Origin: Xanthomonas rydalmerensis
GTDB taxonomy: Bacteria; Pseudomonadota; Gammaproteobacteria; Xanthomonadales; Xanthomonadaceae
DNA: 64,000 bases
NCBI RefSeq assembly: GCF_033170385.1
Contig: NZ_CP126170.1
Location: forward strand, 1,078,001-1,142,000
Direction: 5' to 3'
The notes below the pieces were generated by a model. It worked only from the letters and a program-made list of their open reading frames with translations, had not been told where the DNA came from and searched no databases. Each line of letters begins with the position of its first letter. Within the stretch, counting starts at the first letter, position 1. Of the stretch, positions 1-8,580 are shown piece after piece. The position numbers were made by a program, and so were the translations under genes.

Positions 1-125
1 CCGAAGCCGCCGGCCAGCGCGAACACGATCGGCACGATGATCAGCGCGACCAGCGGCGACAGCCGCTTGCTCATGATCAGGTACATGAAGGTAATGACCA
101 TTCCGAAACCGAGCGCGGTCAGCAT
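1..125 (-). CDS. citM: Citrate-Mg2+ symporter, CitMHS family (N-terminal end only)
   Basis: Only the first 41 or so codons are in the window; the gene continues beyond position 1. The ATG is at 125, with a GAGGAA Shine-Dalgarno a few bases upstream. The protein begins MLTALGFGMVITFMYLIMSK and goes straight into hydrophobic segments, as expected for the first helices of a CitMHS-family secondary transporter, which imports citrate complexed with a divalent metal together with protons across the inner membrane. The upstream neighbour on the same strand is an OprO/P porin, and a TctDE-like two-component pair is divergent. This is the usual arrangement of a citrate-uptake cluster in xanthomonads. 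The family call rests on the short N-terminus plus context, so it is likely but not certain. Confidence 0.7.
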   Translation of the reverse strand, partial: MLTALGFGMVITFMYLIMSKRLSPLVALIIVPIVFALAGGF

Positions 126-225
126 GGAAGTTCCTCAGGGTGGTGCATGAAAGAAAATGGACCCGACAGCGAAGAATCTAAAAAATCGAAACCGACCAAA
201 CGTCACATCGCACGATGCCGCCGTT

Positions 226-260
226 GCGAATCCCGAATCCCCACTCCCCAATCCCGGCTC
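226..260. repeat. GGGATT-type intergenic repeat, single copy
   Basis: A run of imperfect CGAATCCC / CCAATCCC units lies directly against the porin stop codon, between the porin and the citrate transporter. The same motif recurs in inverted pairs at 1564-1690 and 37514-37694. Here I see only one arm. Confidence 0.7.
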
Positions 261-1451
261 TCAGAAGTCATACTGAAACCGCCCCGTGATCGCCCGCGTG
301 TGGTCCAGCGTCACGCCAGCCAGGTGATCGCGGTTGCGGCTATCGATCAGGTTGAGCATCAGCCGCAGGTTCGGCTTGAGATACCAGTTGCCGGCCAGCG
401 TCCACGATGCGGTGGAGGCGTCGAGCAGGTCCGGCTGCCCGTCGCGGTGCTGCTCGCCCCACATGCGGTCGTAGCGCAGCGCCAGTTCGAAGGCGCCGTA
501 CTTGTGGTTGACCTGCTTGATGCGGGTGAAGCGGCCGGTCTTGCGGTCGTAGCGGCGCGACTCGCCGGTGGCGAACCAGCTGACGAAGCCGTAGGCGGCC
601 ATCACGTCGGCGCGCTGCGCGCCGTCGTCGAACACCCCGCCGCTGAATTCGCCCTGCCACGACAGTGGCCCGCGCACCTGTGCGTACTCCAGCGACCACT
701 TGTCCACGTCGGTGTCGCGGCCGTCGGCGAAGCGTGCCAGGGTGACGCGGCTGTCGTCGGACAGGTGGCCGGCCGGGCGCGGGCGGATGCTCAGCGCCGG
801 TGCGCCGCCGGCGCCCGGGTGGTCGTAGTGCTCGTGCGCCAGCGACAGGCCCAAGTGCAGCACGTCGCCGTCGCGCGCGCCCGGCGCCCAGGTGCCGCGG
901 CCGCCGAACGCATGGCCGCGGACGTTGGAGACATCGATGCTCTGCAGGCTGTAGACGCTGGCCGCCCAGGTGGTATCGGTGCCCGCGGCCTGCCACGACA
1001 CCGCCTTGCGGTACAGCGGCGCCAGCGTGCTGCCCGCGCCGCTGCGCTCCAGGAACTGGCCGAAGTTGGAACCGGTGCGGTCGTCGAGAGAGAAGTACTG
1101 CTTGAACTGGCCCACGGTCAGCATGCCGGCGCCGAACGTGCGGGTGATGTACACGTCCTTGGCCTCGATGCCCTTGCCATTGAAGTCGTCCTGCAACCCG
1201 GCGAAATCGCCCTCGACCTTGTAGCCGAACCCGAAGAACTTGCCGGACACGTCCAGCCACAGGCGGCGGATCTCGGTGTCGTCGGGGTTGGGCGTGCCGC
1301 GATGGTCGTTGTCGAAGTGGGCGAAATCCCAGTGCAGGCGGCCGCCGAACTCGGCGGTCACCGGGCCATCGTCGTCGGTGGCGGCGCGCGCCGATCCGGC
1401 CAGGCACAGCAACGCGCAGGCGCTGCCCAATGTCAGAGTCTTCAGTTCCAC
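261..1451 (-). CDS. OprO/OprP-type phosphate-selective porin (citrate cluster)
   Basis: A 396-residue outer-membrane beta-barrel of the OprO/OprP family, probably the outer-membrane entry route for the substrate of the adjacent CitMHS transporter. I chose the GTG at 1451 because a strong GGAGGGG ribosome-binding site sits just upstream and it yields a clean signal peptide (MELKTLTLG, hydrophobic core, SARA cleavage region near residue 23). The mature part begins with the charged AEFGGRLHWDFAHF strand, shows alternating strand patterns throughout, and ends in an aromatic terminal strand (GRFQYDF) as BAM substrates do. The open frame extends far upstream, but that part overlaps tctD antisense and is not coding. 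It is likely transcribed with citM. The actual substrate is inferred from context; the family name does not imply phosphate here. Confidence 0.85.
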   Translation of the reverse strand: MELKTLTLGSACALLCLAGSARAATDDDGPVTAEFGGRLHWDFAHFDNDHRGTPNPDDTEIRRLWLDVSGKFFGFGYKVEGDFAGLQDDFNGKGIEAKDVYITRTFGAGMLTVGQFKQYFSLDDRTGSNFGQFLERSGAGSTLAPLYRKAVSWQAAGTDTTWAASVYSLQSIDVSNVRGHAFGGRGTWAPGARDGDVLHLGLSLAHEHYDHPGAGGAPALSIRPRPAGHLSDDSRVTLARFADGRDTDVDKWSLEYAQVRGPLSWQGEFSGGVFDDGAQRADVMAAYGFVSWFATGESRRYDRKTGRFTRIKQVNHKYGAFELALRYDRMWGEQHRDGQPDLLDASTASWTLAGNWYLKPNLRLMLNLIDSRNRDHLAGVTLDHTRAITGRFQYDF

Positions 1452-1563
1452 GTCCCCTCCCAGGTGCGTGTCGCAGCGATTGGATCGGTCCGCAAGCAAT
1501 CGCCGCGGACCGGCATGGACGCAGCCTAGTCGGGCATAGCTGTCATCGACCTGTCGGTGGGGC

Positions 1564-1690
1564 CGGGATTGGGGATTCGGGATTCGGGATTGGTAAAAGC
1601 GCTCTGCGCGCTGTCTGCCCGGACGTAGGCGCGTTAGCATCCGCGTACGGAGCCGCTCTTGCGAATCCCCAATCCCGAATCCCCAATCCC
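1564..1690. repeat. Inverted pair of GGGATT-type repeats in a divergent promoter region
   Basis: The left arm (1564-1593) reads as GGGATTGGGGATTCGGG units and the right arm (1661-1690) carries the complementary CCCAATCCCGAATCCCC units, about 70 bp apart. Transcribed, the pair could fold into a long hairpin. The right arm ends only 7 bp before the tctD start codon, so the element supplies the 5' leader of tctD, where no normal Shine-Dalgarno is visible. Confidence 0.75.
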
Positions 1691-1697
1691 CGCCCCA

Positions 1698-2402
1698 ATG
1701 CGCCTGCTCCTGGTAGAAGACAACGCCGATCTCGCCGATGCGATCGTGCGGCGCATGCGCCGCAGCGGGCATGCGGTGGATTGGCAGCGCGACGGCTTGA
1801 GTGCGGCCGGGGTGCTGCGCTATCAACGCTTCGATCTGGTGGTGCTGGACATCGGCCTGCCGGGGCTGGACGGGTTGCGCGTGCTGGCCGGCCTGCGCGA
1901 GCGTGGCGATACCACGCCGGTGCTGATGCTGACCGCGCGCGATGGGATCGAGGATCGCGTGCAGGCGCTGGACGTGGGCGCCGACGATTACCTGGGCAAG
2001 CCGTTCGACTTCCGCGAGTTCGAGGCGCGTTGCCGGGTGTTGCTGCGGCGCAATCGCGGCCAGGCCAGCGAAGTGGTGCAGCTCGGCGGCTTCGCCTTCG
2101 ACAACGCCGCGCACAGCGTCAGCCTGGACGGCGCGCCGATCGAACTGCCCAATCGCGAATACCGCCTGCTGGAGATCCTGATCGGCCGGCTCGGCCAGGT
2201 GGTGGGCAAGGACGAGATCGGCAACGGCCTGTTCGGCTTCGACGACGAGGCCGGGCCGAACGCGATCGAGCTGTACGTGGGGCGCTTGCGCAAGAAGCTG
2301 GTCGACGCGCCGTTGCGCATCGTCACCGTGCGCGGCGTCGGCTACAAGCTGGAGGCGGCCGCGACGCCCCCGGATCCGGCGGCAGCGGACGCCGATGGCT
2401 GA
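1698..2402 (+). CDS. tctD: TctD-like OmpR-family response regulator
   Basis: A 234-residue response regulator. The receiver domain covers about residues 1-115, with the acidic pair in VEDN, phospho-acceptor Asp51 in VVLDIGLPG, and the conserved Lys in GKPFDF. A winged-helix Trans_reg_C domain follows from about residue 125 and ends with the RGVGYKLE signature. The downstream sensor kinase overlaps it by 8 bp, so the two are translationally coupled. The family controls tricarboxylate uptake genes, and the divergent porin and CitMHS genes are the obvious targets. The ATG at 1698 starts exactly at the receiver fold (MRLLLVEDN); an upstream in-frame ATG at 1659 would only add repeat-encoded residues. 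Confidence 0.88.
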   Translation: MRLLLVEDNADLADAIVRRMRRSGHAVDWQRDGLSAAGVLRYQRFDLVVLDIGLPGLDGLRVLAGLRERGDTTPVLMLTARDGIEDRVQALDVGADDYLGKPFDFREFEARCRVLLRRNRGQASEVVQLGGFAFDNAAHSVSLDGAPIELPNREYRLLEILIGRLGQVVGKDEIGNGLFGFDDEAGPNAIELYVGRLRKKLVDAPLRIVTVRGVGYKLEAAATPPDPAAADADG

Positions 2403-3780
2403 GGCCGCGCCGCCGCCATCGATCCGGCGCACCCTGCTGCGTTACCTGGGCGCGCTGTCGCTGCTCGGCGCGGTGGCGCTGTTCTTCGTCGCGCGCGACT
2501 ACGGCCAGCGTGCCGCCAACCGCTCCTACGACCACCTGCTGGTGTCCTCGGCGCTGTCCATCGTCGATTCGGTGGCGCTGGCCGGCGGCCAGTGGCAGGT
2601 GGACCTGCCGTATGCGGCGCTGGACCTGTTGGCGATGGCGCCGGAGGACCGGGTGTTCTACCGCGTGTTCGATGCGCGCGGGCGCACCATCACCGGCTAC
2701 GACGACCTGCCGGCGGCGCCGTCGCTGCCGCGCGCGAGCGCACCGCCACGCTTGTTCGACGCGGTCTACAGCGGCGAGCCGGTGCGCTTTGCGGTGGTGT
2801 CGCGGCGCGTATCCTCGGCGGCGGCGCAGGACCAGGTGTGGGTGCAGGTGGGGCAGACCCGCCGCGCACGCGAGGCGCTGGCGCAGGACGTGGTGCTGCA
2901 CGCGCTGGTGGCGATCGCGCTGTTGTCGCTGCTGGCCTTGGCGCTGGTGTGGCTGGGCGTGTCGCGCGCGCTGCGGCCGCTGCGCACGCTGGAGCGCGAG
3001 TTGTCGCGGCGCGAACCGTCCGAGCTCAAGCCGGTGGCCGCGACCGCGCCGCAGGAGATGCAGCAGATGGTGGCGGCGCTGAACCGCTTCATGGCGCGCC
3101 TGGCCGGCAGCAACGAGACCTTGCGTGCGTTCATGGCCGAGGCCGCGCACCAGATGCGCACGCCGCTGGCGGCGCTGCGCGCGCAGGCACAACTGGCGCT
3201 GGACGAGGACGACCCGCACGAGATGCGCCGCAGCCTGGAGGCGATCGAGCGCAATGCCACGCACATGAGCCGCCTGCTCAACCAATTGCTCAGCGATGCC
3301 AGCGTGATCCACCGCTCCAACCTGCAACGCTACGCCAGCGTCGACCTGGCCGAGGTGCTGCACCAGGCATTGCATGAGGCCCTGCCGCAGGCCGCGCCGC
3401 GGCCGCGCGTGCAGTTGGCCATCGCCAGCGAACCGGCGCTGGTGCGTGGCGATGCGTTGCTGTTGCGCGAGGCGATCAAGAACCTGATCGACAACGCCTG
3501 CAAGTACGGCGGCGATGGCGCGCTGCAGGTGGCGCTGACCTGCAGCGCGCGCGATTGCGTGGTGACCGTGGCCGACCACGGCCCGGGCATCGCCGCGGCC
3601 GAGGCCGAGCGCGTGTTCGAGCGCTTCGTGCGCGGCGAGGGCGCGGCCGCCGGCGGCGCCGGACTGGGCCTGGCGATCGTCAAGCGCGTGGTCGAGGCCC
3701 ATGGCGGGCGCATCGACCTGTCCAATCGCGTGGGCGGCGGCCTGATCGCCAGCCTGCACTTGCCGAGGCTGCATCCATGA
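2395..3780 (+). CDS. tctE: TctE-like sensor histidine kinase
   Basis: A 461-residue inner-membrane histidine kinase. Transmembrane segments lie at about residues 14-33 and 164-189 and bracket a periplasmic sensor of about 130 residues of the TctE N-terminal type. A HAMP-like linker is followed by the H-box with His252 (AEAAHQMRTPLAAL), then N-, G1- and G2-boxes (NLIDNACKYGG, DHGPGI, GAGLGLAIVK). All residues needed for autophosphorylation are present. It overlaps tctD by 8 bp and the binding-protein gene by 4 bp (ATGA), so all three form one operon. Its likely signal is an external tricarboxylate, perhaps presented by the downstream binding protein; this last point is inference. Confidence 0.88.
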   Translation: MAEAAPPPSIRRTLLRYLGALSLLGAVALFFVARDYGQRAANRSYDHLLVSSALSIVDSVALAGGQWQVDLPYAALDLLAMAPEDRVFYRVFDARGRTITGYDDLPAAPSLPRASAPPRLFDAVYSGEPVRFAVVSRRVSSAAAQDQVWVQVGQTRRAREALAQDVVLHALVAIALLSLLALALVWLGVSRALRPLRTLERELSRREPSELKPVAATAPQEMQQMVAALNRFMARLAGSNETLRAFMAEAAHQMRTPLAALRAQAQLALDEDDPHEMRRSLEAIERNATHMSRLLNQLLSDASVIHRSNLQRYASVDLAEVLHQALHEALPQAAPRPRVQLAIASEPALVRGDALLLREAIKNLIDNACKYGGDGALQVALTCSARDCVVTVADHGPGIAAAEAERVFERFVRGEGAAAGGAGLGLAIVKRVVEAHGGRIDLSNRVGGGLIASLHLPRLHP

Positions 3781-4859
3781 CCCTGCCCGCGCTGCTGCGC
3801 CGTCTGCCGCTGTTATTGACCGTGCTGTTCGCCGGCAGCGCCCTGGCTGCGCCCGGCGACGTGCGCCGCTTCCCGGCGCAGGGCGCCGCCACCGCGCAAC
3901 TGTGCATCCAGGGCTCGACCGACATCGAGGTGTTCGCCGCGGTGATCGGCGACTACCAGCGCCTGCATCCGCAGACCGAGGTGATCTACCAGGACGCGAT
4001 CGCCTGGGACATCTACCAGCGCTATCTGCATCCAGGCCCGGGCCCGCGCTGCGCCGATCTGCTGATCAGCGCCAGCATGGACCTGCAGACCAAGCTGGTG
4101 AACGACGGCCACGCGCTGGCGCACCGCTCGCCGCAGACCGAGGCGCTGCCGGCGTGGGCGCAGTGGCGGCACGAAGTGTTCGGCATCAGCTACGAGCCGG
4201 TGGCGATCGTCTACAACACCGCGCGGTTGCCGGCCGTGCAGGTGCCGCGCACCCGCCGCCGGTTGCTGGAACTGCTGCGCGCGCCCGGCCTGCCGCTGCG
4301 CGGGCGCATCGGCACCTACGACGTGGAGCGCAGCGGCGTGGGCTACCTGTTCGCGACGCAGGACAGCCAGCTCGGCAGCATGGCCGGGGCGCTGCTGGCG
4401 GCGATGGGCGACAACCAGGTGGTGCTGGAGGAGCGTACCGGGGTGCTGCTGGACAAGGTCGCGCGCGGCGAACTGCTGCTGGCCTACAACGTGCTGGGCT
4501 CGTACGCGCAGGCGCGCATCGATGCCGGCGCGCCGCTGGCGATCGTGCAGCCGGAGGACTACACCCTGGTCGCGCTGCGCACCGCGGTGATCCCGCGCGA
4601 CAGCCCGCATGCGGCCGAGGCGCGCCGCTTCCTGGATTACCTGCTGTCCCCGCGCGGGCAGCAGGTGCTGTCGCGCGAGGCGCGGCTGCAGCCGATCCTG
4701 CCGCAGCCGGGCGTGGCGGCGCAGGGTGGGCCGGCCGCCGCCGCGGCGTTCCGCCCGATCGCGCTGGGGCCGGGGCTGCTGGTGTACCTGGACGCGCTGA
4801 AGCGGCGCCAGTTCCTGGACGCCTGGCGCAGCAGCATGCAGCAGGCCCCGCCGCACTGA
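3777..4859 (+). CDS. Periplasmic substrate-binding protein, ABC/PgtC-like
   Basis: A 360-residue secreted binding protein: signal peptide at residues 1-24 ending in GSALA, then a type-2 periplasmic-binding fold resembling the iron(III)/phosphoglycerate-regulatory PgtC group (STDIEVF near the N-terminus, YEPVAIVYNTARL in the middle). The start overlaps the tctE stop as ATGA. No permease or ATPase gene is adjacent, so a complete ABC importer is not encoded here. Coupling to a sensor kinase suggests it acts as a periplasmic sensing partner of TctE rather than in transport, as PgtC does for PgtB. The ligand is unknown; citrate or a related acid is a guess from context. Confidence 0.75.
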   Translation: MTLPALLRRLPLLLTVLFAGSALAAPGDVRRFPAQGAATAQLCIQGSTDIEVFAAVIGDYQRLHPQTEVIYQDAIAWDIYQRYLHPGPGPRCADLLISASMDLQTKLVNDGHALAHRSPQTEALPAWAQWRHEVFGISYEPVAIVYNTARLPAVQVPRTRRRLLELLRAPGLPLRGRIGTYDVERSGVGYLFATQDSQLGSMAGALLAAMGDNQVVLEERTGVLLDKVARGELLLAYNVLGSYAQARIDAGAPLAIVQPEDYTLVALRTAVIPRDSPHAAEARRFLDYLLSPRGQQVLSREARLQPILPQPGVAAQGGPAAAAAFRPIALGPGLLVYLDALKRRQFLDAWRSSMQQAPPH

Positions 4860-4860
4860 G

Positions 4861-5131
4861 CTAGGGCGTGTCACCCCTCCCCGAGCATGCCGCGCCGCGA
4901 TTGCGCGCGCCTGTGGCAAGGAAGAGCGAGGAAGTGGACGTCCGTCCACGCCCGAGCGATGACGCGGCCACGGGCGCGCGCAACCGCGGCCCTTCGGGTT
5001 GGGTCTGGCAGGCGCGCTACCGGCGCCGCGCGGCTTGACCTGACGGCCAGTCAGGCGCTGCGCCACGCAACGCCGGCAGCGCGCCTGCCAGACCCAACGC
5101 GGCATACTCGGGAATGGGTGACACGCCCTAG
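4861..5131. mobile_element. MITE-like element with nested inverted repeats
   Basis: A perfect 16-bp terminal inverted repeat (CTAGGGCGTGTCACCC at 4861-4876, its complement at 5116-5131) encloses about 240 bp. Counting the TA at each end (4862-4863 and 5129-5130) as a target duplication gives an element from 4864 to 5128. Inside is a second perfect 21-bp inverted repeat (4998-5018 and 5078-5098) and a small 6-bp palindrome at 4934-4949. No convincing gene lies inside. It occupies the gap between the convergent binding-protein and diguanylate cyclase genes. A TA-targeting element mobilised in trans is a reasonable inference; I have not matched it to a named family. Confidence 0.6.
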
Positions 5132-5142
5132 GGCGCCGGCGC

Positions 5143-8100
5143 TCAGCGTGCGAAGCGTGGCTGGCGCCCGGGCGAACACAGCACGCGCACGCTGTCGCCC
5201 AGTTCCTCCGGCGCGCCGCCGGCCAGCAGCGCGTGCAGGCGCGGCCGGTCCGGGGCTGCGCCGGGTGCCAGCCCGACCCAGGCGTCCTTGCCGGCGCCCT
5301 TGGCGGCGTAGAGGCAGCGGTCGGCCAGGCCCACGCTCTGTTCCCAGTCGCCCAGCGCCGGCCACGCGGCCACGAACGGCCAGGGCGCGAAGCCGATCGA
5401 GCAGGTCAGCGTCAGTTCGCGCTCGGCCAGGACGAAGCCCTGCGTCGCCACCGCCGCGCGCAAGCGTTCGGCCAGGTCGCTGGCGGCGTCCTCGCGCGGC
5501 AGGCGCGTGACCAGCAGGAACTCCTCGCCGCCCCAGCGCACCAGCAGGTCGCGCTCGCCGCACAGCCCGCGCAGGCGGTCGGCGCAGTGCACCAGCGCGG
5601 CGTCGCCGGCCTGGTGGCCGTAGTCGTCGTTGATGCGCTTGAAGTTGTCCACGTCGATCATGAAGAAGTACAGCGCATCGGCGCTGCTGCCCGCGTCCAG
5701 CGCCGCCAGCAGGGCCGGGCATTCGCGTGCCAGCCAGTCCTGCAGTTCGCGGCGGTTGGCGACCTGGGTCAGTGGATCCAGGCGCGTGGCCGCCTGCAGC
5801 CGCGCATTGCTCTGCAGCAGTTGCTGGTTGGCGCGCTCGAGCTGGCGGGTGCGCTCGGCCACGGTCAGGTTCAGCAGTTCCACCATGTCGCGCTCGCGAC
5901 TGACCGTACGCCGCACCCGCTGCAACGCCAGGCCGAGCAGCGCCAGGCCCAGCACCACGTAACCGGCGTAGGCCAGCGGGTGCCGCCACGGCGGCGGCAG
6001 CACCTCGATCTGCAGCCGTCGCGCGGCGCCGAACTGGCCGTCGCGGCCGGCCGCTTCCACCACCAGCGTGTAGCGGTCCGGCGGCAGGTGGCTGACCGAG
6101 AAGTCGCTGTGCGCGGTCTGCGGGTACACCCAGCCCTTCTGCAGCCCGTCCACGCGATAACGCAGGCGCGCGGTGCCCGGGGCGGCGAAGTCGATCGCGG
6201 TCATGCCGATGGTGAACACGTTGTCGCGGTGGTCCAGGACGATGCGCTGCGCGTAGACCACGTCGCTCTCGGCCTGGTTCTCGCCACCGTTGCGGTCCTC
6301 GCCGGCATTGAGGATGCGCAGGTCGGTGAGCACCGCGCGTGCCTGCGGGCTGCGCAGCGGCAGGCGCGTGGGGTCGATCACGTCCACCCCCTGGGTGCCA
6401 CCGAAGTACAGCAGGCCGCGCGCGTCGCGATAGCCGCGGCCGCTGTTGTATTCCTGGTTCTGCAGGCCGTCGCGGCGGCCCAGGCTCTGCACGATGCGGG
6501 TGCGCGGATCGAGCACGCTCAGGCCGTTGTTGGTGCTCAGCCACAGCCGTCCCTGCGGGTCCGGCAGGATGGTGTAGATCACATTGCTGCTGAGTCCCTC
6601 GCGGTCGCTGTAGCGCAGTGCCACGTCGCGCTTGAGATCGACGCGGAAGAGGCCGCCGGAGAAGGTGCCCACCCATAGCACGCCATCGCGTTCGTACAGC
6701 GACCACACCGAGGCGTAGAGCGGGCTGCCACGCGGGCGGTAGGGCTCGACCGGACGGTCGCTGCGCATGCGCCACAGGCCGCAGTCGTTGCAGCCGATCC
6801 ACAGCGTGTCCTCGCTGTCGCGGTAGATCCGGGTCAGGGTGTGTCCGTTCAGTGGCGCCCAGCGCGGATCGTCGTGCACGCGTCCGCCGACCACGCGGGT
6901 CAGGCCGCGGCGGGTGGCCACCCACAGCGTGTCGCCTTCCAGCATCAGGTCGTTGATGTGCTCGTCGGCCAGCCCGCCCAGGCGCCGCAGTGCGCCGCCC
7001 CGGTCCAGGTGCCACAGCCCCTGGCGCGTGCCCAGCCACCAGCCGTCGCGGTCGGCGGCGATGCTGCGGATCGCCTGGCTGGCCAGTCCCGGCACCACAT
7101 GCCAGGCGGTGTGACTGCCGTCGCGCAGCAACAGGCCCTGGTCGGTGCCGATCAGCATGCGCTCGCCGTCGCGCCAGATGCTGCGCACGCTGCTGCTGGG
7201 CCAGGCGTGGATGTCGCTGACGCGCTCTTCGTCGTTGCGGATCACCGCCGACAGCGGCCGTACCCGGTACAGGCCGCCGGTGTAGGTGCCGATCCACCAG
7301 GTGCCGTCGGGCGCCTGGTAGAAGCGGATGATGGCGCTGTTCGGCGGCATGTCGAAACTCAGCTGCTGCGGCACATGCCGCGCGCTGTCCAGTTGCGTCA
7401 CCGTGGCGTTGGTGGTGCCGATCAGCACGCGGCCATCGTGCAGCCGGATCAGCGCGCTGAGGTCGCTGCCGCCGGTCAGCAGTTGCGCCGGCGTCCAGTG
7501 CGCCAGCACCGCGCCATGCGCATCGAGCTGGAACAGTCCGCCCCGCGCCGAGGCCAGCCACAGCCCTTCCGGCCCGGATTGCAGGCCCACGCATTCGTCG
7601 ATGCCGCGCGGCGCCGGCAGTTCCTCGCGCGCCTCGCGGCCCAGCCGCCACAGCCGGCATTGCCGGTCCAGCGCCACCGGCTGCTTGCCGTCCGGCATCC
7701 AGGTCAGGCCTACCACCGGCGCATCGCCGCCCAGCGGCCGTGCCCGCTGCAGGTCGGCGTCGACACGGTCCGCCCCGCGTTCGGTGCCTAGCCACGCGCC
7801 GCCCTGCGGATCGATCAGGATCTGGGTGATGCGGTTGTGCGACAGCCCCTGCTTCGCGCCAAGGCGGTGGTGTTGCCAGGTGGCCAGCTCGATCACTTCC
7901 AGGCCGGCATCGTTGGTGCCCAGCCACAGGCGGGTGCCGCGCGGCTCGAAGCCGATGCTGTCGATGCTGCTGCTGAGCAGGCTTTGCCGGCTGTCGTTGC
8001 CGAGTTCGTGCCGGTAGGCGCGGAACAGATGCCCGTCGAAGCGGTTCAGGCCTTCCTGCGTACCCACCCACAGGAAGCCCTGGTCGTCGCTCTGCAGGGC

Positions 8101-8277
8101 GTTGATCGACAGTTGCGACAAGCCGTCGTCCAGGCCGAAGTGTTCCAGGCTGCTGGGCAGGTCGGTGTCGTCGACCGTCGCGGCCGCGGACGCAGCCGGG
8201 GTCAGCACCAGGCACAGGATGAGGCAGGACGCGGCCAGCGGCAGGCGGTCCAGCAAGTTGGAGAGCGAGACGGTCAC
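5143..8277 (-). CDS. Two-component-propeller diguanylate cyclase (GGDEF)
   Basis: A 1044-residue membrane protein. The start is a GTG at 8277, giving a signal-anchor ending near AASAAA. Residues about 40-690 form a sensor of repeated propeller blades (motifs such as GFLWVGTQEGLNRF, WWLGTRQGLWHL, TLWIGCNDCGLWRM), followed by a Y_Y_Y domain, a transmembrane helix near residues 770-790, a coiled coil, and a C-terminal GGDEF domain with an intact GGEEF at 916-920. The inhibitory RxxD site expected five residues before it is missing (GERD instead), so product inhibition may be absent. Predicted role: making cyclic di-GMP in response to a periplasmic signal. The divergent neighbour is a LuxR-type regulator. 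The sensed ligand cannot be read from the sequence. Confidence 0.88.
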   Translation of the reverse strand: MTVSLSNLLDRLPLAASCLILCLVLTPAASAAATVDDTDLPSSLEHFGLDDGLSQLSINALQSDDQGFLWVGTQEGLNRFDGHLFRAYRHELGNDSRQSLLSSSIDSIGFEPRGTRLWLGTNDAGLEVIELATWQHHRLGAKQGLSHNRITQILIDPQGGAWLGTERGADRVDADLQRARPLGGDAPVVGLTWMPDGKQPVALDRQCRLWRLGREAREELPAPRGIDECVGLQSGPEGLWLASARGGLFQLDAHGAVLAHWTPAQLLTGGSDLSALIRLHDGRVLIGTTNATVTQLDSARHVPQQLSFDMPPNSAIIRFYQAPDGTWWIGTYTGGLYRVRPLSAVIRNDEERVSDIHAWPSSSVRSIWRDGERMLIGTDQGLLLRDGSHTAWHVVPGLASQAIRSIAADRDGWWLGTRQGLWHLDRGGALRRLGGLADEHINDLMLEGDTLWVATRRGLTRVVGGRVHDDPRWAPLNGHTLTRIYRDSEDTLWIGCNDCGLWRMRSDRPVEPYRPRGSPLYASVWSLYERDGVLWVGTFSGGLFRVDLKRDVALRYSDREGLSSNVIYTILPDPQGRLWLSTNNGLSVLDPRTRIVQSLGRRDGLQNQEYNSGRGYRDARGLLYFGGTQGVDVIDPTRLPLRSPQARAVLTDLRILNAGEDRNGGENQAESDVVYAQRIVLDHRDNVFTIGMTAIDFAAPGTARLRYRVDGLQKGWVYPQTAHSDFSVSHLPPDRYTLVVEAAGRDGQFGAARRLQIEVLPPPWRHPLAYAGYVVLGLALLGLALQRVRRTVSRERDMVELLNLTVAERTRQLERANQQLLQSNARLQAATRLDPLTQVANRRELQDWLARECPALLAALDAGSSADALYFFMIDVDNFKRINDDYGHQAGDAALVHCADRLRGLCGERDLLVRWGGEEFLLVTRLPREDAASDLAERLRAAVATQGFVLAERELTLTCSIGFAPWPFVAAWPALGDWEQSVGLADRCLYAAKGAGKDAWVGLAPGAAPDRPRLHALLAGGAPEELGDSVRVLCSPGRQPRFAR

Positions 8278-8580
8278 GCCGTGTTATCGGCCATGGTGGG
8301 GCCGGCCTTGAATGCACGGCGGGCGGTGCCTCGTCGCTGGCTGCGGCAGGTAAGGCGCGGCGCGTTGTTCCGTGCGGAGCATGCCGAGCTCCGCCACGTG
8401 GCACGTGCCGCCAGCGACAACCGGCACGCCGAGGCTGGCCCGCCAATCGCCGCGCTACCGACGCGGCCCGGCGCGCGCACGCTCGGCATCCAACCGCGCC
8501 GCACGTACACTGCATGCTCTGCGCGCTGTCCGCGCCCACCCGACGACGCCTCGCGGCGTCCTGCCAGCCGCCTCACGCCC
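8278..8580. other. Divergent intergenic region
   Basis: About 300 bp between the diguanylate cyclase (minus) and the LuxR-type regulator (plus). It must contain both promoters. The only structure I see is a pair of CACGTG hexamers at 8395-8400 and 8402-8407, a possible operator. I see no open frame with coding character and no RNA gene. Confidence 0.5.

Noticed and set aside
261..2432. 723-codon minus-strand open frame
   Set aside because: Only 261-1451 shows porin features; the upstream extension is antisense to tctD and precedes a clear signal-peptide start with its own ribosome-binding site.
2323..3774. 483-codon minus-strand open frame antisense to tctE
   Set aside because: Composition is that of a frame shadow (His/Arg/Gln-rich), with no domain pattern; the plus-strand kinase is unambiguous.
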